Assembly (NCBI RefSeq): GCF_965262965.1
Contig: NZ_OZ253573.1
Coordinates: 186,001-250,000, forward strand
Origin: Poriferisodalis sp965262965
GTDB lineage: Bacteria > Actinomycetota > Acidimicrobiia > Acidimicrobiales > Poriferisodalaceae
DNA length: 64,000 nt
Reading direction: 5' to 3'
In this document: piece by piece, positions 1-8,875 of the stretch
Position numbering within the stretch: position 1 is the first letter of the stretch
Layout: each line of letters opens with the position of its first letter
Translations under genes and position numbers: made by a program
The notes under the pieces: model-generated
Seen by the model: only the letters and a program-made list of their open reading frames with translations
Database searches by the model: none
What the model was told of the DNA's origin: nothing

Positions 1-1
1 C

Positions 2-682
2 GAGCGTGACGTGCTTCCCGACGAGATGCGCGCCGTCGATTTCGTGCGCCATCTGGCGCAGGTGCGCGGCTTGCCTCGCAGCGAGGCGCGCACTCGAGCT
101 TCGGACAGTCTGTGGCTCGTCGGCCTCGGCGAGGAGCGCACACGCACGCTCGGCACGATGTCGACCGGCCAGCGCCAGCGGGTCAAACTGGCGCAGGCCA
201 TTGCGTCAGATCCACAGCTGGTGCTGCTTGACGAGCCCACGTCGGGCCTCGATCCGACACAGCGCGGCGAGATGCTTACCCTGATCGGCGAGATCAGCAA
301 CGAACACTCGGTCAGCGTGGTGCTGTCGTCGCATCTGCTCGCCGAAGTCGAGCGCGTGTGCGACCACGTCGTGGCGCTGGACGCGGGTCGTGTGGTGGCA
401 AGCGGGCCGCTTGCGGAGCTTGTGGGCGACGGCGAGGGCGTCACTTTGGAACTCGTCGACGTCGCCGAGCACGCAGGGTCGGTCGATCTCGTCGAGAACA
501 CATTGCGGGGCGCCGGTGTTGAGGTGCAGCGCTTGGGCACGACGCTGCGTCTGGGCGGCGGCGACCGCGATGAGCTGTGCGACCGGGCTCGCGACGCGGT
601 GGCCGAGGCGGGTGCACGCATTCGACGTCTCGAAACCCGCCGGCGCACCCTCGCCGATCTGTTCGAAGCGACATCGGCATGA
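2..682 (+). CDS. ABC transporter ATP-binding protein, 5'-truncated by the window edge
   Basis: This is the C-terminal 226 residues of an ABC-2 type ATPase; the frame is open to base 2, so the start and the Walker A loop lie upstream of the window. Visible are the signature region (MSTGQRQRVKLAQA, near residue 57), Walker B with D-loop (LVLLDEPTSGLDP) and the switch histidine (LSSHLL). After about residue 140 comes an accessory C-terminal domain of the kind that follows many ABC-2 ATPases. It should energise export together with the permease that overlaps its stop codon by ATGA. Two ATPase/permease pairs follow one another here, so the four products could form one heteromeric exporter or two related ones. 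The substrate cannot be read from sequence. Confidence 0.9.
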   Translation, partial: ERDVLPDEMRAVDFVRHLAQVRGLPRSEARTRASDSLWLVGLGEERTRTLGTMSTGQRQRVKLAQAIASDPQLVLLDEPTSGLDPTQRGEMLTLIGEISNEHSVSVVLSSHLLAEVERVCDHVVALDAGRVVASGPLAELVGDGEGVTLELVDVAEHAGSVDLVENTLRGAGVEVQRLGTTLRLGGGDRDELCDRARDAVAEAGARIRRLETRRRTLADLFEATSA

Positions 683-1629
683 GCGAGACAGCTGACGTCG
701 AGGTGCCCGCAGCCGAAGCCGCCGAGGGCGCCGCGCAGATCCTCGACCAGCGTTACCGCCCCTACAGCGGTCCTCGACACGGCCTCGCCGCCGCCATGCG
801 TGCGGTAGTCGCCTCGTCGGTGAGGTTTACGCTCGGTCTGGGCCGCCCGGCCCGCCACAAATTCCTGCCGTGGCTGGCGGTGGTGATAGCGCTCGTTCCC
901 GCCGTTGTCTTCGTCGGGATCGCGACAGTGCTCGACATCGACATGGTCTCCGAGCAGATTCTGCCCGAATACCACCAGTACTACGGCTTGATCCAGGTAG
1001 CGCTGTTCTTCTTCTGCGGGATCGTCGTGCCTGAGAGTCTGGTGGTCGATCGCCGCAATGGGATGCTGCCGCTGTACCTGTCCACACCGTTGCGCCGCTG
1101 GAGCTACCTGGCCTCGAAGTCGATGGCGGTGGCAGTGACGTTGGCCGTCATCACGGTCGGTCCGCTGCTGTTCCTGCTCGTCGCCTACACCATCGAGGGA
1201 TCTGGTCCCGATGGCCTGGGGGATTGGCTCGTCGTGTTGGTCCGCATTCTGGCTGCCGGCGTCGCCATCGCTGCGACGATCACCGCCGCCAGCTTGGCCA
1301 TCTCCAGCCTGACCGACCGGCGGGCGTTCGCCGCGATCGGTGTCATCCTGCTGCTGCTCGGCAGCAACCTCGTCACGAGCATGCTGGTTGAGGTTGCCGA
1401 GCTGGACGCGCGGTTGTATGCGTTCAACCTCGGCGACATTGGCGCCGCCCTCAAGGACCGGATCTACGGCGTCGGTCCACCGATCGCTCTCGACGAGGGC
1501 GAAGGCTCCCCGGGCCAGCGCCTCAGCGAGCTATCGACGATGTTCGTGGTGGCAGCGAATGCAGCCTGGGTGCTGGCAGGTGCGGCCGTCGTGTGGTGGC
1601 GCTACCAGCGAATCGACGGTGGCAAATGA
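679..1629 (+). CDS. ABC-2 type transporter permease
   Basis: A 316-residue membrane protein that is probably the transmembrane partner of the preceding ATPase. I chose the ATG at 679 because it overlaps the upstream stop as ATGA. A hydrophilic N-terminus of about 55 residues contains QRYRPYSGPR, followed by about six hydrophobic segments (roughly residues 68-90, 110-135, 155-178, 185-207, 222-243, 290-312). This fits ABC-2 permeases in size and layout. The stop overlaps the next ATPase by 4 bases, so the genes are translationally coupled. The role as exporter subunit comes from family and context; no substrate is indicated. Confidence 0.85.
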   Translation: MSETADVEVPAAEAAEGAAQILDQRYRPYSGPRHGLAAAMRAVVASSVRFTLGLGRPARHKFLPWLAVVIALVPAVVFVGIATVLDIDMVSEQILPEYHQYYGLIQVALFFFCGIVVPESLVVDRRNGMLPLYLSTPLRRWSYLASKSMAVAVTLAVITVGPLLFLLVAYTIEGSGPDGLGDWLVVLVRILAAGVAIAATITAASLAISSLTDRRAFAAIGVILLLLGSNLVTSMLVEVAELDARLYAFNLGDIGAALKDRIYGVGPPIALDEGEGSPGQRLSELSTMFVVAANAAWVLAGAAVVWWRYQRIDGGK

Positions 1630-2612
1630 GCGCCCGTCCTCGTCCGGTGCCTGAGCCCGAGCCACGCGCGGACGCTCCCGAGGCCACGCCCGTACCCACC
1701 GGCATGGTCGAAGTGCATGGTGTCTCGAAGATCTTCGGCGACGTGGTGGCCGTGTCAGACGTGACGTTCGCGGTGCGCTCAGGTGTGACTGCGTTGCTGG
1801 GCCCCAACGGTGCAGGCAAGTCGACGCTGTTCCGCATGATGTGCGGGCTCACCCCCCCGTCGCGAGGCACCGTGCGCGTGCTGGGCGCCGATGCTCGCCG
1901 CGACCGCAACGTCCGGGGCCGGATCGGTCTCGCCCCGCAACAGGACGCCCTGTTCGACCGGCTCGACGCAGTCGACTTCGTCACCATTGCCGCTGCTACC
2001 CAGGGAGTCGCTGACCCCACGGGCGCCGCACGTCATGCCCTGGGACTGGTCGAACTTGACCCCGACGATCCCCGACCGGTGTCGGGCTACTCCAAGGGCA
2101 TGCGGCAGCGCACCAAGCTGGCCGCTGCGCTCGTGCACGATCCCGACGTGCTGATCCTGGACGAGCCGCTCAACGGCCTCGATCCGGTTCAACGGCGCCG
2201 CATGATCGAATTGCTCGAACACTTGGGCGCGCAGGGGCGCTGCGTGCTGGTGTCGTCGCACGTGCTTGAGGAGGTCGCCCGGCTGGGGTCACGGATCCTC
2301 GTGATCGCCCAAGGCCGGCTGATCGCGAGCGGCGACTACCGCGAGCTGCGCGAGATGATGGATGACCGCCCGCACCGAATCAGCATCGAAGCTGACCGGC
2401 CCCGCCCACTCGCTGCTGCGCTGGTGGAATCCGGCACCGTCGTCGGTGTGAAGATCGACGGGGACGTCGTCGTAGCGGACACCTTGGAGGTTGATCGGCT
2501 CGGGCGTGAGATCGCCCCGCTGGCCCGCCGTCTCGGCGCTCGACTGCGCGCGGTGCGGCCGTTGGATGAGGATCTCGAATCGGTCTTCCGCTACCTGGTG
2601 GAACGACGATGA
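1626..2612 (+). CDS. ABC transporter ATP-binding protein
   Basis: A complete 328-residue ABC ATPase. It has Walker A (LLGPNGAGKST, near residue 60), a signature region (SGYSKGMRQRTKLAAAL), Walker B and D-loop (LILDEPLNGLDP) and the H-loop (VSSHVL). The C-terminal ~100 residues form the accessory domain typical of ABC-2 ATPases. The ATG at 1626 overlaps the upstream permease stop; an in-frame GTG 33 bases earlier is less likely. It pairs with the next gene, whose start overlaps its stop. It is the second ATPase of the four-gene cluster and can be compared with the truncated first copy. Confidence 0.92.
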   Translation: MSARPRPVPEPEPRADAPEATPVPTGMVEVHGVSKIFGDVVAVSDVTFAVRSGVTALLGPNGAGKSTLFRMMCGLTPPSRGTVRVLGADARRDRNVRGRIGLAPQQDALFDRLDAVDFVTIAAATQGVADPTGAARHALGLVELDPDDPRPVSGYSKGMRQRTKLAAALVHDPDVLILDEPLNGLDPVQRRRMIELLEHLGAQGRCVLVSSHVLEEVARLGSRILVIAQGRLIASGDYRELREMMDDRPHRISIEADRPRPLAAALVESGTVVGVKIDGDVVVADTLEVDRLGREIAPLARRLGARLRAVRPLDEDLESVFRYLVERR

Positions 2613-3409
2613 GCGGTTCTGCGATGAGCCCGGGTTCGATGACTGCGAGCCGCCGCGTCGGGGCCGTGCGGGCAACTCTGCTGAGCTACCGGGTGCTGAT
2701 CCGCCAGGTCGTCTCGGCGGGCCGCCTCGCCGCACTCGGCGCGCTCGGAGCAATCATGATCGTGGTCGGTTGGGTTGTGGGCAATTCGCCGATCTCCCAA
2801 GGCCACAGCGACGGCGCACTGCTGCGCGATGGCGCTGGTTACGCGGATGCGTTCGGCTTGATCATCATCGTGCCGATCATCTCGTTGGTCTTCGCAGCGG
2901 CCTCGTTGGGCGATGCACGTGACGACGGCACGCTCGTGTACCTGTGGTTGCGGCCGATGGGTCGCGCGCCGGTGGTCGTTGCCGCCGCCGCCGTATCCAT
3001 GACTGTGGCATTGCCGCTGTGCGTGACGCCCACGGTGCTGGGGGGCTGGCTGGCATCGGACCGCGTCGCTGGTTCAGGAGGCCTCGCCGTGGGCATCCTG
3101 GCCGCGGCGGCATTGGGGACCGCAGCGTATTCCTGCCTCTTCGTGCTCCTCGGACTGCTGTTCCGCAAGGCAGTGCTGTGGGGGATCGCCTACGTGCTGC
3201 TGTGGGAAGGCCTGGCGGTTGGCCTCGGCGACTTTGCGGCTCGGCTGTCGCTGCGTGGCTATGCCCGATCGGTGCTCGCCCAGCTTGCCGATGTCAATCT
3301 GAACTTCGGCCCCAATCGCCTCGCCACGTCCGTCATTGTGCTGGCCTGCGTGTCGGTGGCCAGCCTCGGGCTCGCCGCGCTGCGACTGCGGCATCTCAAC
3401 GTGGATTAG
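2609..3409 (+). CDS. ABC-2 type transporter permease
   Basis: A 266-residue polytopic membrane protein with about six hydrophobic stretches, starting near residue 30. It begins with an ATG overlapping the stop of the ATPase upstream, which makes it the probable membrane subunit for that ATPase. Segments rich in Ala, Gly, Leu and Val alternate with short polar loops, and the length is typical of ABC-2 permeases. It is the last gene of the four-gene cluster; 90 bases separate it from the next start. Confidence 0.82.
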   Translation: MSGSAMSPGSMTASRRVGAVRATLLSYRVLIRQVVSAGRLAALGALGAIMIVVGWVVGNSPISQGHSDGALLRDGAGYADAFGLIIIVPIISLVFAAASLGDARDDGTLVYLWLRPMGRAPVVVAAAAVSMTVALPLCVTPTVLGGWLASDRVAGSGGLAVGILAAAALGTAAYSCLFVLLGLLFRKAVLWGIAYVLLWEGLAVGLGDFAARLSLRGYARSVLAQLADVNLNFGPNRLATSVIVLACVSVASLGLAALRLRHLNVD

Positions 3410-3487
3410 GCGAGTAACCCAGTCCAAGCGCTGGTAGCGGTGGGTCTCATCGGCGAACCCGAGTTCCCACCTGTCGGGTCAACCCGA

Positions 3488-3493
3488 CACAAT
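3488..3493 (+). promoter_or_regulatory. Candidate -10 hexamer of a leaderless promoter
   Basis: CACAAT ends 6 bases before the GTG of the glycosyltransferase. The spacing matches several TANNNT hexamers in this window, although this is a weaker match. No clear -35 is seen. Confidence 0.35.
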
Positions 3494-3499
3494 GGGCCG

Positions 3500-4489
3500 G
3501 TGCGCCTGGTCATCCAGATCCCGTGCCTCGACGAGGCCGAGACTCTCGGTGAGACCCTGGGAGACCTGCCACGCGAGGTCGACGGCTTCGACGAGGTGCT
3601 GTGGCTGGTCATCGATGACGGCTCCACCGACGACACGGCTGACGTCGCCCGGCGCCACGGCGCGGACGCCGTAGTCAGTCTCACCCAGAACAAGGGCCTC
3701 GCAGTGGCCTTTGCGACGGGAGTGGATGTCGCATTGCGCATGGGCGCCGACGTCATCGTCAACACTGACGGCGACAACCAGTACGCAGCCACCGATATAG
3801 CGAAGCTGACCGAGCCGATCGTGGCCGGCCGAGCCGACCTAGTGATCGGCTCTCGCGACATTCGCAACCATCCCGAATTCTCGCGGCTCAAGAAGCGCCT
3901 GCAGCGCCTGGGCTCATGGACGGTTCGTCACGCCTCGGGCACCAAAGTCGACGACGTCACCTCGGGCTTTCGCGCGTACAACCGAGATGCGGCGCTCGCC
4001 GCGAACGTGGTCTCCCGCTTCACCTACACGCTTGAGACGGTCATCCAGGCCGGCAAGTCTGACCTCGCAGTAACCGATGTCCCCGTCGGCATCAACCCCA
4101 CCACCCGCCCGTCGCGCCTGTTCCGCTCCAAGCGCCAATACGTCCGGCGAGCCGCTGGCACCATCGTGCGCGTCTACGCCATGCACGAGCCCCTGCGAGT
4201 GTTCGCCGTCCCGGCCGCTCTGTTCGCAGCCGTCGGGGTGTTCCTGTTCGCTCGTTTCGGCTGGTTCTGGGCGACCTCGGACGGCTCCGGCCACGTCCAG
4301 TCGCTCATCGTCGGCGCGGTCGCGCTGCTCGTGGCCATGCAGTTGGTGATGCTCGGCGTCCTTGCCGACCTCCTGCGCGCCAACCGCGTCATCGCCGAAC
4401 GCACTCTTCGCAGAGTCCGAGCCATAGAACTCGACGTCGGCGCGCTGACGAAGCGGGAGCCCCCCGCGAGCGACTCAGCTACGAGATAA
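3500..4489 (+). CDS. Family 2 glycosyltransferase, polyprenyl-phosphate sugar synthase type
   Basis: A 329-residue GT-A fold enzyme that probably moves a sugar from a nucleotide donor to polyprenyl phosphate at the membrane. The N-terminal motif IQIPCLDEAETL, the donor-binding VIDDGSTDDT and the DXD-like VNTDGDNQY are visible in the first 100 residues. Two hydrophobic helices lie near residues 235-255 and 270-300, as in GtrB/DPM-like enzymes with a membrane anchor. I prefer the GTG at 3500 because the catalytic fold starts immediately after it and a -10-like hexamer sits 6 bases upstream; a GTG at 3440 would add 20 residues. Its 3' end overlaps the convergent carboxylase gene by 11 bases. The sugar is unknown. 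Confidence 0.85.
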   Translation: MRLVIQIPCLDEAETLGETLGDLPREVDGFDEVLWLVIDDGSTDDTADVARRHGADAVVSLTQNKGLAVAFATGVDVALRMGADVIVNTDGDNQYAATDIAKLTEPIVAGRADLVIGSRDIRNHPEFSRLKKRLQRLGSWTVRHASGTKVDDVTSGFRAYNRDAALAANVVSRFTYTLETVIQAGKSDLAVTDVPVGINPTTRPSRLFRSKRQYVRRAAGTIVRVYAMHEPLRVFAVPAALFAAVGVFLFARFGWFWATSDGSGHVQSLIVGAVALLVAMQLVMLGVLADLLRANRVIAERTLRRVRAIELDVGALTKREPPASDSATR

Positions 4490-6239
4490 CGACAACCACG
4501 TCGCCGGCACCCACGGTGTCGCCTGGCGCCACCTTGATCTCGTCGACGGTTCCCGACCGGTCGGCGTTGATGCTGTTCTCCATCTTCATGGCCTCCAGCA
4601 CGACAACACCCTCGCCCGCCGCGACTTCCTGGCCCATTTCGACAAGCACCTTGACGATGGTTCCTTGCATCGGGACTGTGACGCGTCCCGAGCCACCACT
4701 CGCCGCTGCTGCTGAGGTCGCACGGCGCGGCCGAGCCGCTGCAGCGGCTGGCGCGGCGCCCGCCGTTTCGGGAACCCACGCGCTCACCGAGAAGCGCTTG
4801 CCGTCCACCTCCACCACGATGTCGCGGCGAACGCGCGGCAGCTCGTCGGAGTCGTCGGGTGCATCGGGCGGCGCGTCGGCCTTGCCGCTGACGTCGCTGA
4901 GGTCGAGCTGTTCCTCGACCCACTTCGTGCTGTGCGTGCCGGCCCGAAAATCGTCTGCCGCCATGATCGCTTCGTGCGCGGCGGCAGTCGTCGCGACGCC
5001 GACGACCCGAAGTTCGCCGAGGGCCCGTTGCATGCGTGCGATGGCCGTGTCGCGGTCTGAGCCCCACACCACGAGCTTGCCGATGAGGTTGTCGTAGTAC
5101 TGGCTGACGGTGTCGCCGGATTCGTACCCGCCGTCCCAGCGGATGCCGAATCCGTCGGGCACCCGCAAAGCGGTCAGCGTCCCCGGCGAGGGCAGGAACC
5201 GGCCGCCGGCAGGATCCTCGGCATTGATGCGTGCTTCGATGGCGTGGCCAACGCAGGTCACCTCGGCCTGGGTGAACGACAGCGGCTCGCCTGCGGCCAC
5301 CCGGATCTGTTCGCGTACCAGGTCGATGCCCGTCACCATCTCAGTGACCGGGTGCTCCACCTGCAGACGCGTGTTCATTTCCAGGTAGTAGAAGTCGCTG
5401 TCCTGGTAGAGGAATTCGACAGTGCCGGCGTTCGTGTAGCCGCAGCCGAGTGCCACGGCCACCGCCGCATCGCCCATGGCCTTGCGGACCGCATCGTCCA
5501 GCAGGGGCGCGGGGCTCTCCTCCACCAGCTTCTGGTGGCGGCGCTGGGCTGAGCAGTCCCGCTCGCCCAGCCACACCGCGTTGCCGTGCCCGTCGGCCAT
5601 GACCTGCATCTCGATGTGCCGCGGCCAGGTGAGGTACCGCTCCATGTAGCACTCGCCCCGCCCGAAGAAGGCCACGGCCTCGCGCTGTGCCGATGCGAGA
5701 GCCGCTTCGATCTCGTCAGGGCCGCCCACGACCTTCATGCCGCGGCCGCCACCGCCGTAGGCGGCCTTGATGGCGACGGGATAGCCGTGTTCCGCACCGA
5801 ATGCGGCAACTTCGTCTGGCGAGCTGATGACCTCGTTGGTTCCGGGCACACCGGCGACGCCCACGCGCCCCGCCGCGAGCCGGGCGGAGATCTTGTCGCC
5901 CATGACCTCGATGGCCTCGGGCGGGGGACCGATGAAGGTCACGCCTCGCGATGTGATCGACCGGGCGAAGTCGGCGTTCTCGGAATAGAAGCCGTAGCCC
6001 GGATGCACCGCTGTAGCGCCGCTGCGTTCGATGACGTCGAGGATGGCTTCGGTGTTGAGGTAGCTCTCGGCGGCTGTCTGCCCACCGAGGGCATAGGCCT
6101 CGTCGGCCGCACGGACGTGCATCGCGTCCCGGTCGAGATCGCTGTACACGGCCACCGACGAGATGCCCATCTCGCGGCAGGCGCGAATGACGCGTACCGC
6201 GATCTCGCCCCGGTTGGCGATGAGGAGCTTGTCGAACAC
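4479..6239 (-). CDS. Acetyl/propionyl-CoA carboxylase alpha subunit (biotin carboxylase + BCCP)
   Basis: A 586-residue fusion of biotin carboxylase and biotin carboxyl carrier protein, like actinobacterial AccA3/BccA. It carboxylates its own biotin with ATP and bicarbonate; a separate carboxyltransferase beta subunit, not in this window, would pass the carboxyl group to acyl-CoA. It starts with FDKLLIANRGEIAVRV, has the ATP-grasp loop KAAYGGGGRGMKVV and the active-site stretch EMNTRLQVEHPVTE, and ends with the biotinylation motif VLEAMKMENS near residue 552. An Ala/Pro linker joins the two parts. The GTG at 6239 is preferred because the conserved domain starts there and a TAGGAC hexamer lies 7 bases upstream. 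It is divergent from birA, the enzyme that would biotinylate it. Confidence 0.93.
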   Translation of the reverse strand: MFDKLLIANRGEIAVRVIRACREMGISSVAVYSDLDRDAMHVRAADEAYALGGQTAAESYLNTEAILDVIERSGATAVHPGYGFYSENADFARSITSRGVTFIGPPPEAIEVMGDKISARLAAGRVGVAGVPGTNEVISSPDEVAAFGAEHGYPVAIKAAYGGGGRGMKVVGGPDEIEAALASAQREAVAFFGRGECYMERYLTWPRHIEMQVMADGHGNAVWLGERDCSAQRRHQKLVEESPAPLLDDAVRKAMGDAAVAVALGCGYTNAGTVEFLYQDSDFYYLEMNTRLQVEHPVTEMVTGIDLVREQIRVAAGEPLSFTQAEVTCVGHAIEARINAEDPAGGRFLPSPGTLTALRVPDGFGIRWDGGYESGDTVSQYYDNLIGKLVVWGSDRDTAIARMQRALGELRVVGVATTAAAHEAIMAADDFRAGTHSTKWVEEQLDLSDVSGKADAPPDAPDDSDELPRVRRDIVVEVDGKRFSVSAWVPETAGAAPAAAAARPRRATSAAAASGGSGRVTVPMQGTIVKVLVEMGQEVAAGEGVVVLEAMKMENSINADRSGTVDEIKVAPGDTVGAGDVVVVIS

Positions 6240-6246
6240 GGATGGG

Positions 6247-6252
6247 GTCCTA
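6247..6252 (-). promoter_or_regulatory. Candidate leaderless -10 element of the carboxylase gene
   Basis: TAGGAC on the minus strand ends 7 bases before the GTG at 6239. It fits the TANNNT pattern seen upstream of other first genes in the window. It lies in the 184-base divergent spacer shared with birA. Confidence 0.4.
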
Positions 6253-6411
6253 ACTGTTGCAATCCGGCGGCGCACGCGCGATGCCCCGGTGCAGCGCGAC
6301 CGGCGGGCAAGTCTGTCGGCTGGCGCTGCGGCTGCCACCGCGGCGGCCCATGCTGGCACACCCCGGTTTCGGGCGGACCGGCACGCTGCTGTCCCGACAG
6401 CGCCGGCTCAG

Positions 6412-6417
6412 TACGCT
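6412..6417 (+). promoter_or_regulatory. Candidate leaderless -10 element of birA
   Basis: TACGCT ends exactly 6 bases before the GTG at 6424. This supports that GTG as the start and predicts an mRNA with little or no 5' leader. Confidence 0.5.
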
Positions 6418-6423
6418 CGCCGT

Positions 6424-7323
6424 GTGCCCGAGGCGGATGATTCGCAGCGGTTCGACGCGGTCGGCGGCACTCGCTTCAGCGACGTTGAGTGGTACGCCGA
6501 GATCGGCTCGACCAACACCGAACTGCTTGAACGGGCCCGCTCAGGAGCCCCCGAAGGTCTCGTCATGATCGCCGACCTGCAAACGGCTGGCCGAGGCCGT
6601 CGCGGACGGCGGTGGACGGCGCCACCTGGGACTTCGCTCATGATGTCGGTGCTGCTGCGCCCGCCACATGCGGCGCTGCCGACGTCGCGAGCCTCGCTGG
6701 TGACGCTGGCGCTTGGCCTGGCGGCTGCCGATGCCTGCGACGAGACCAGCGGCGTCCGCCCTCGTCTGAAGTGGCCGAACGACCTCGTCGTCTCCCGTGC
6801 TGACGAGCCCGGCCAGCCGGATCGCAAGGTGGCAGGCATCCTCGCGGAGTCGATTACCGGTGGTGGGAGGCTCGAGGCGCTGGTGATCGGCATGGGGCTC
6901 AACACGGGATGGCCGCAGGTTCCCCCAGAGCTTGCGGCGATCGCTACGAGCCTGAATGTGGAGTCCGGCGCGCCCGTGGACCGAACGTTGCTGGCCCGCC
7001 GGGTGCTCGAAGGCTTCGAACGTCGCTATGTGCGACTGTGCGGCGGCGACGGTGGCGACGGTGCGGCGCTGCTCGATGAGGCGCGCCGATGCTCGGCCAC
7101 GCTGGGGCGCCGGGTGCGCATCGAGTTCGACGCGGCTGCACTTCGTACCCCGAACGGCCGAGATGCGGCCGGGCGTGCTGACGCCAACGCGCTGGAAGGC
7201 GTCGCGACGGATCTCGACGCGGACGGTCGGCTGCTGGTCACCGATCTCCACGGCGTGGTCCACACCGTGGCCGTGGGCGACGTTGTGCATCTGCGTGCTG
7301 CGACGGGTGACGCAGTCAAGTAG
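6424..7323 (+). CDS. birA: Biotin--[acetyl-CoA-carboxylase] ligase
   Basis: A 299-residue biotin protein ligase that adenylates biotin and transfers it to the lysine of BCCP domains. It has the ATP/biotin loop GRGRRGRRW (near residue 58), SLMMSVLLRP, KWPNDLVV and KVAGILAES, followed by a C-terminal SH3-like domain. It lacks an N-terminal helix-turn-helix, so it is the monofunctional class I type and not a repressor. The GTG at 6424 is chosen because the TACGCT hexamer precedes it by 6 bases and the catalytic domain begins about 20 residues later. It is divergent from the biotin carboxylase/BCCP gene, its likely substrate. Confidence 0.92.
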   Translation: MPEADDSQRFDAVGGTRFSDVEWYAEIGSTNTELLERARSGAPEGLVMIADLQTAGRGRRGRRWTAPPGTSLMMSVLLRPPHAALPTSRASLVTLALGLAAADACDETSGVRPRLKWPNDLVVSRADEPGQPDRKVAGILAESITGGGRLEALVIGMGLNTGWPQVPPELAAIATSLNVESGAPVDRTLLARRVLEGFERRYVRLCGGDGGDGAALLDEARRCSATLGRRVRIEFDAAALRTPNGRDAAGRADANALEGVATDLDADGRLLVTDLHGVVHTVAVGDVVHLRAATGDAVK

Positions 7324-7378
7324 AACGGCCGTGCGCGCGTGAGCTCGCAGGTGGAATCCGACGAAGAGCGAGGCAACT

Positions 7379-8875
7379 GTGCCGCTGACCATTTCATCCG
7401 ATGCCTTCGAGATCGTCACCGATCCGGGCGCTGCGAGTCCCACGGTCGCCACGGACCGGCCGGTCCGCGCAGGTGCGCTCGACACGCTGGGGGTCTCATC
7501 GAGCTATCTGGCGGCCACTGGTTTCGACGCGTCAGTCGGCAGCACTGCGGTGCTGGCGACCACGACATCTGCTGGCGAACAGTCGTTGCCGATCGCGGTG
7601 GGACTGGGTGACACAGAACTCAGCGAGGCCGATGTACGCAAGGCGGCTGCTGCGGTCTGGCGCGCGGCATCGAAGGTCGCCTCGCTGACGTCAGCGCTTG
7701 CCGTGTCCGCCGCGGACGATCTCGGAGCTGACGTCGCCTTCGCCGCCGTGGTGGAAGGCATGCTGCTCGCGTCATACAGGTTCACCGAGCAAAAGGGCGA
7801 ACCCGGCGACGCTGACCCGCTTGATCGAATCGTGCTCGCAGCGCCCGACGGCACCGATGCCGCTGCAGCGGCCGCACGGGCGTCGGCGATTGCCGGGGGC
7901 ATCGCGCTCGCCCGAGACTTGGTGAACCGCCCTGCTGGGGCCCTGACGGCGACCGATCTCGCGGCTGCCGCCGTCGACGCCATCGGTTCGGCGGCCACCG
8001 ACGCTGATCCCGACGTCGGTGCTGCCACCGTGGAGGTGTGGGACCGCGAGCGGCTGGCGGCCGAGGGCTGCGGCGGACTGCTGGGCGTCAACGCCGGCTC
8101 AACCGAGCCACCCGCTCTCGTGCGTATGCGTTGGCAGCCGGCGGGCACCCCACGTGCAGTAATCCACCTGGTCGGCAAGGGCATCACCTTCGACACGGGC
8201 GGTCTCAACCTCAAATCCTTTGAGGGCATGGAATGGATGAAGATCGACATGGGCGGCGCCGCTGCGGTCATCGGAGCGATGAGCGCGATTGTGCGGCTGA
8301 CCCCCGACGTCGCAGTCGTGGGCACCTGCTGCTGCACCGACAACCAGCCAGGTCCCACGGCCACCAAGCCGGGCGACGTGCTGCGCATCCGCAACGGCAA
8401 GACGGTCGAAGTGCTCAACACCGACGCCGAAGGGCGCCTCGTGCTTGCAGACGGGCTGTCGCTGGCGGTCGAGGACGAGCCCGATCTCGTGGTGGATCTC
8501 GCAACGCTGACCGGCGCATGCATGGTCGCGCTGGGCGATCGCTACGCCGGTCTGATGGGCAACGACCCCGCGGCCATCGAGCGTGCCCTCGACGCCGCCC
8601 GAGCGGCGGGGGAGAACCTGTGGCACCTCCCGCTGCCGCCCGAGTACCGCAAGCAGCTGGACTCCGACGTTGCCGACCTCCGCAACATCGGCAAGGGCCG
8701 CTACGGGGCCACGCTGACAGCCGGTCTGTTCCTGGCCGAGTTTGTGGGCGAGACCCCGTGGGTTCACCTCGACATCGCCGGACCGGTCCGCACCGACGCT
8801 GACGAGGGCGAGCTCTCCCGGGGCGCAACGGGCTTCGGCGTGCGCACGCTGGTGGAGTTGGTCTGCGGCTGGTGA
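7379..8875 (+). CDS. pepA: Leucyl aminopeptidase (M17 family)
   Basis: A 498-residue cytosolic metallo-aminopeptidase that removes N-terminal residues from peptides. The M17 signature is complete: GKGITFDTGGLNLK near residue 264 with the metal-binding Lys and Asp, and NTDAEGRLVLADGL near residue 345 with the acidic metal ligands and catalytic Arg. The N-terminal ~170 residues are the variable domain. It starts at GTG 7379, downstream of birA by 55 bases. The last 112 bases overlap a convergent gene on the other strand, which is unusual in extent. Confidence 0.93.
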   Translation: MPLTISSDAFEIVTDPGAASPTVATDRPVRAGALDTLGVSSSYLAATGFDASVGSTAVLATTTSAGEQSLPIAVGLGDTELSEADVRKAAAAVWRAASKVASLTSALAVSAADDLGADVAFAAVVEGMLLASYRFTEQKGEPGDADPLDRIVLAAPDGTDAAAAAARASAIAGGIALARDLVNRPAGALTATDLAAAAVDAIGSAATDADPDVGAATVEVWDRERLAAEGCGGLLGVNAGSTEPPALVRMRWQPAGTPRAVIHLVGKGITFDTGGLNLKSFEGMEWMKIDMGGAAAVIGAMSAIVRLTPDVAVVGTCCCTDNQPGPTATKPGDVLRIRNGKTVEVLNTDAEGRLVLADGLSLAVEDEPDLVVDLATLTGACMVALGDRYAGLMGNDPAAIERALDAARAAGENLWHLPLPPEYRKQLDSDVADLRNIGKGRYGATLTAGLFLAEFVGETPWVHLDIAGPVRTDADEGELSRGATGFGVRTLVELVCGW

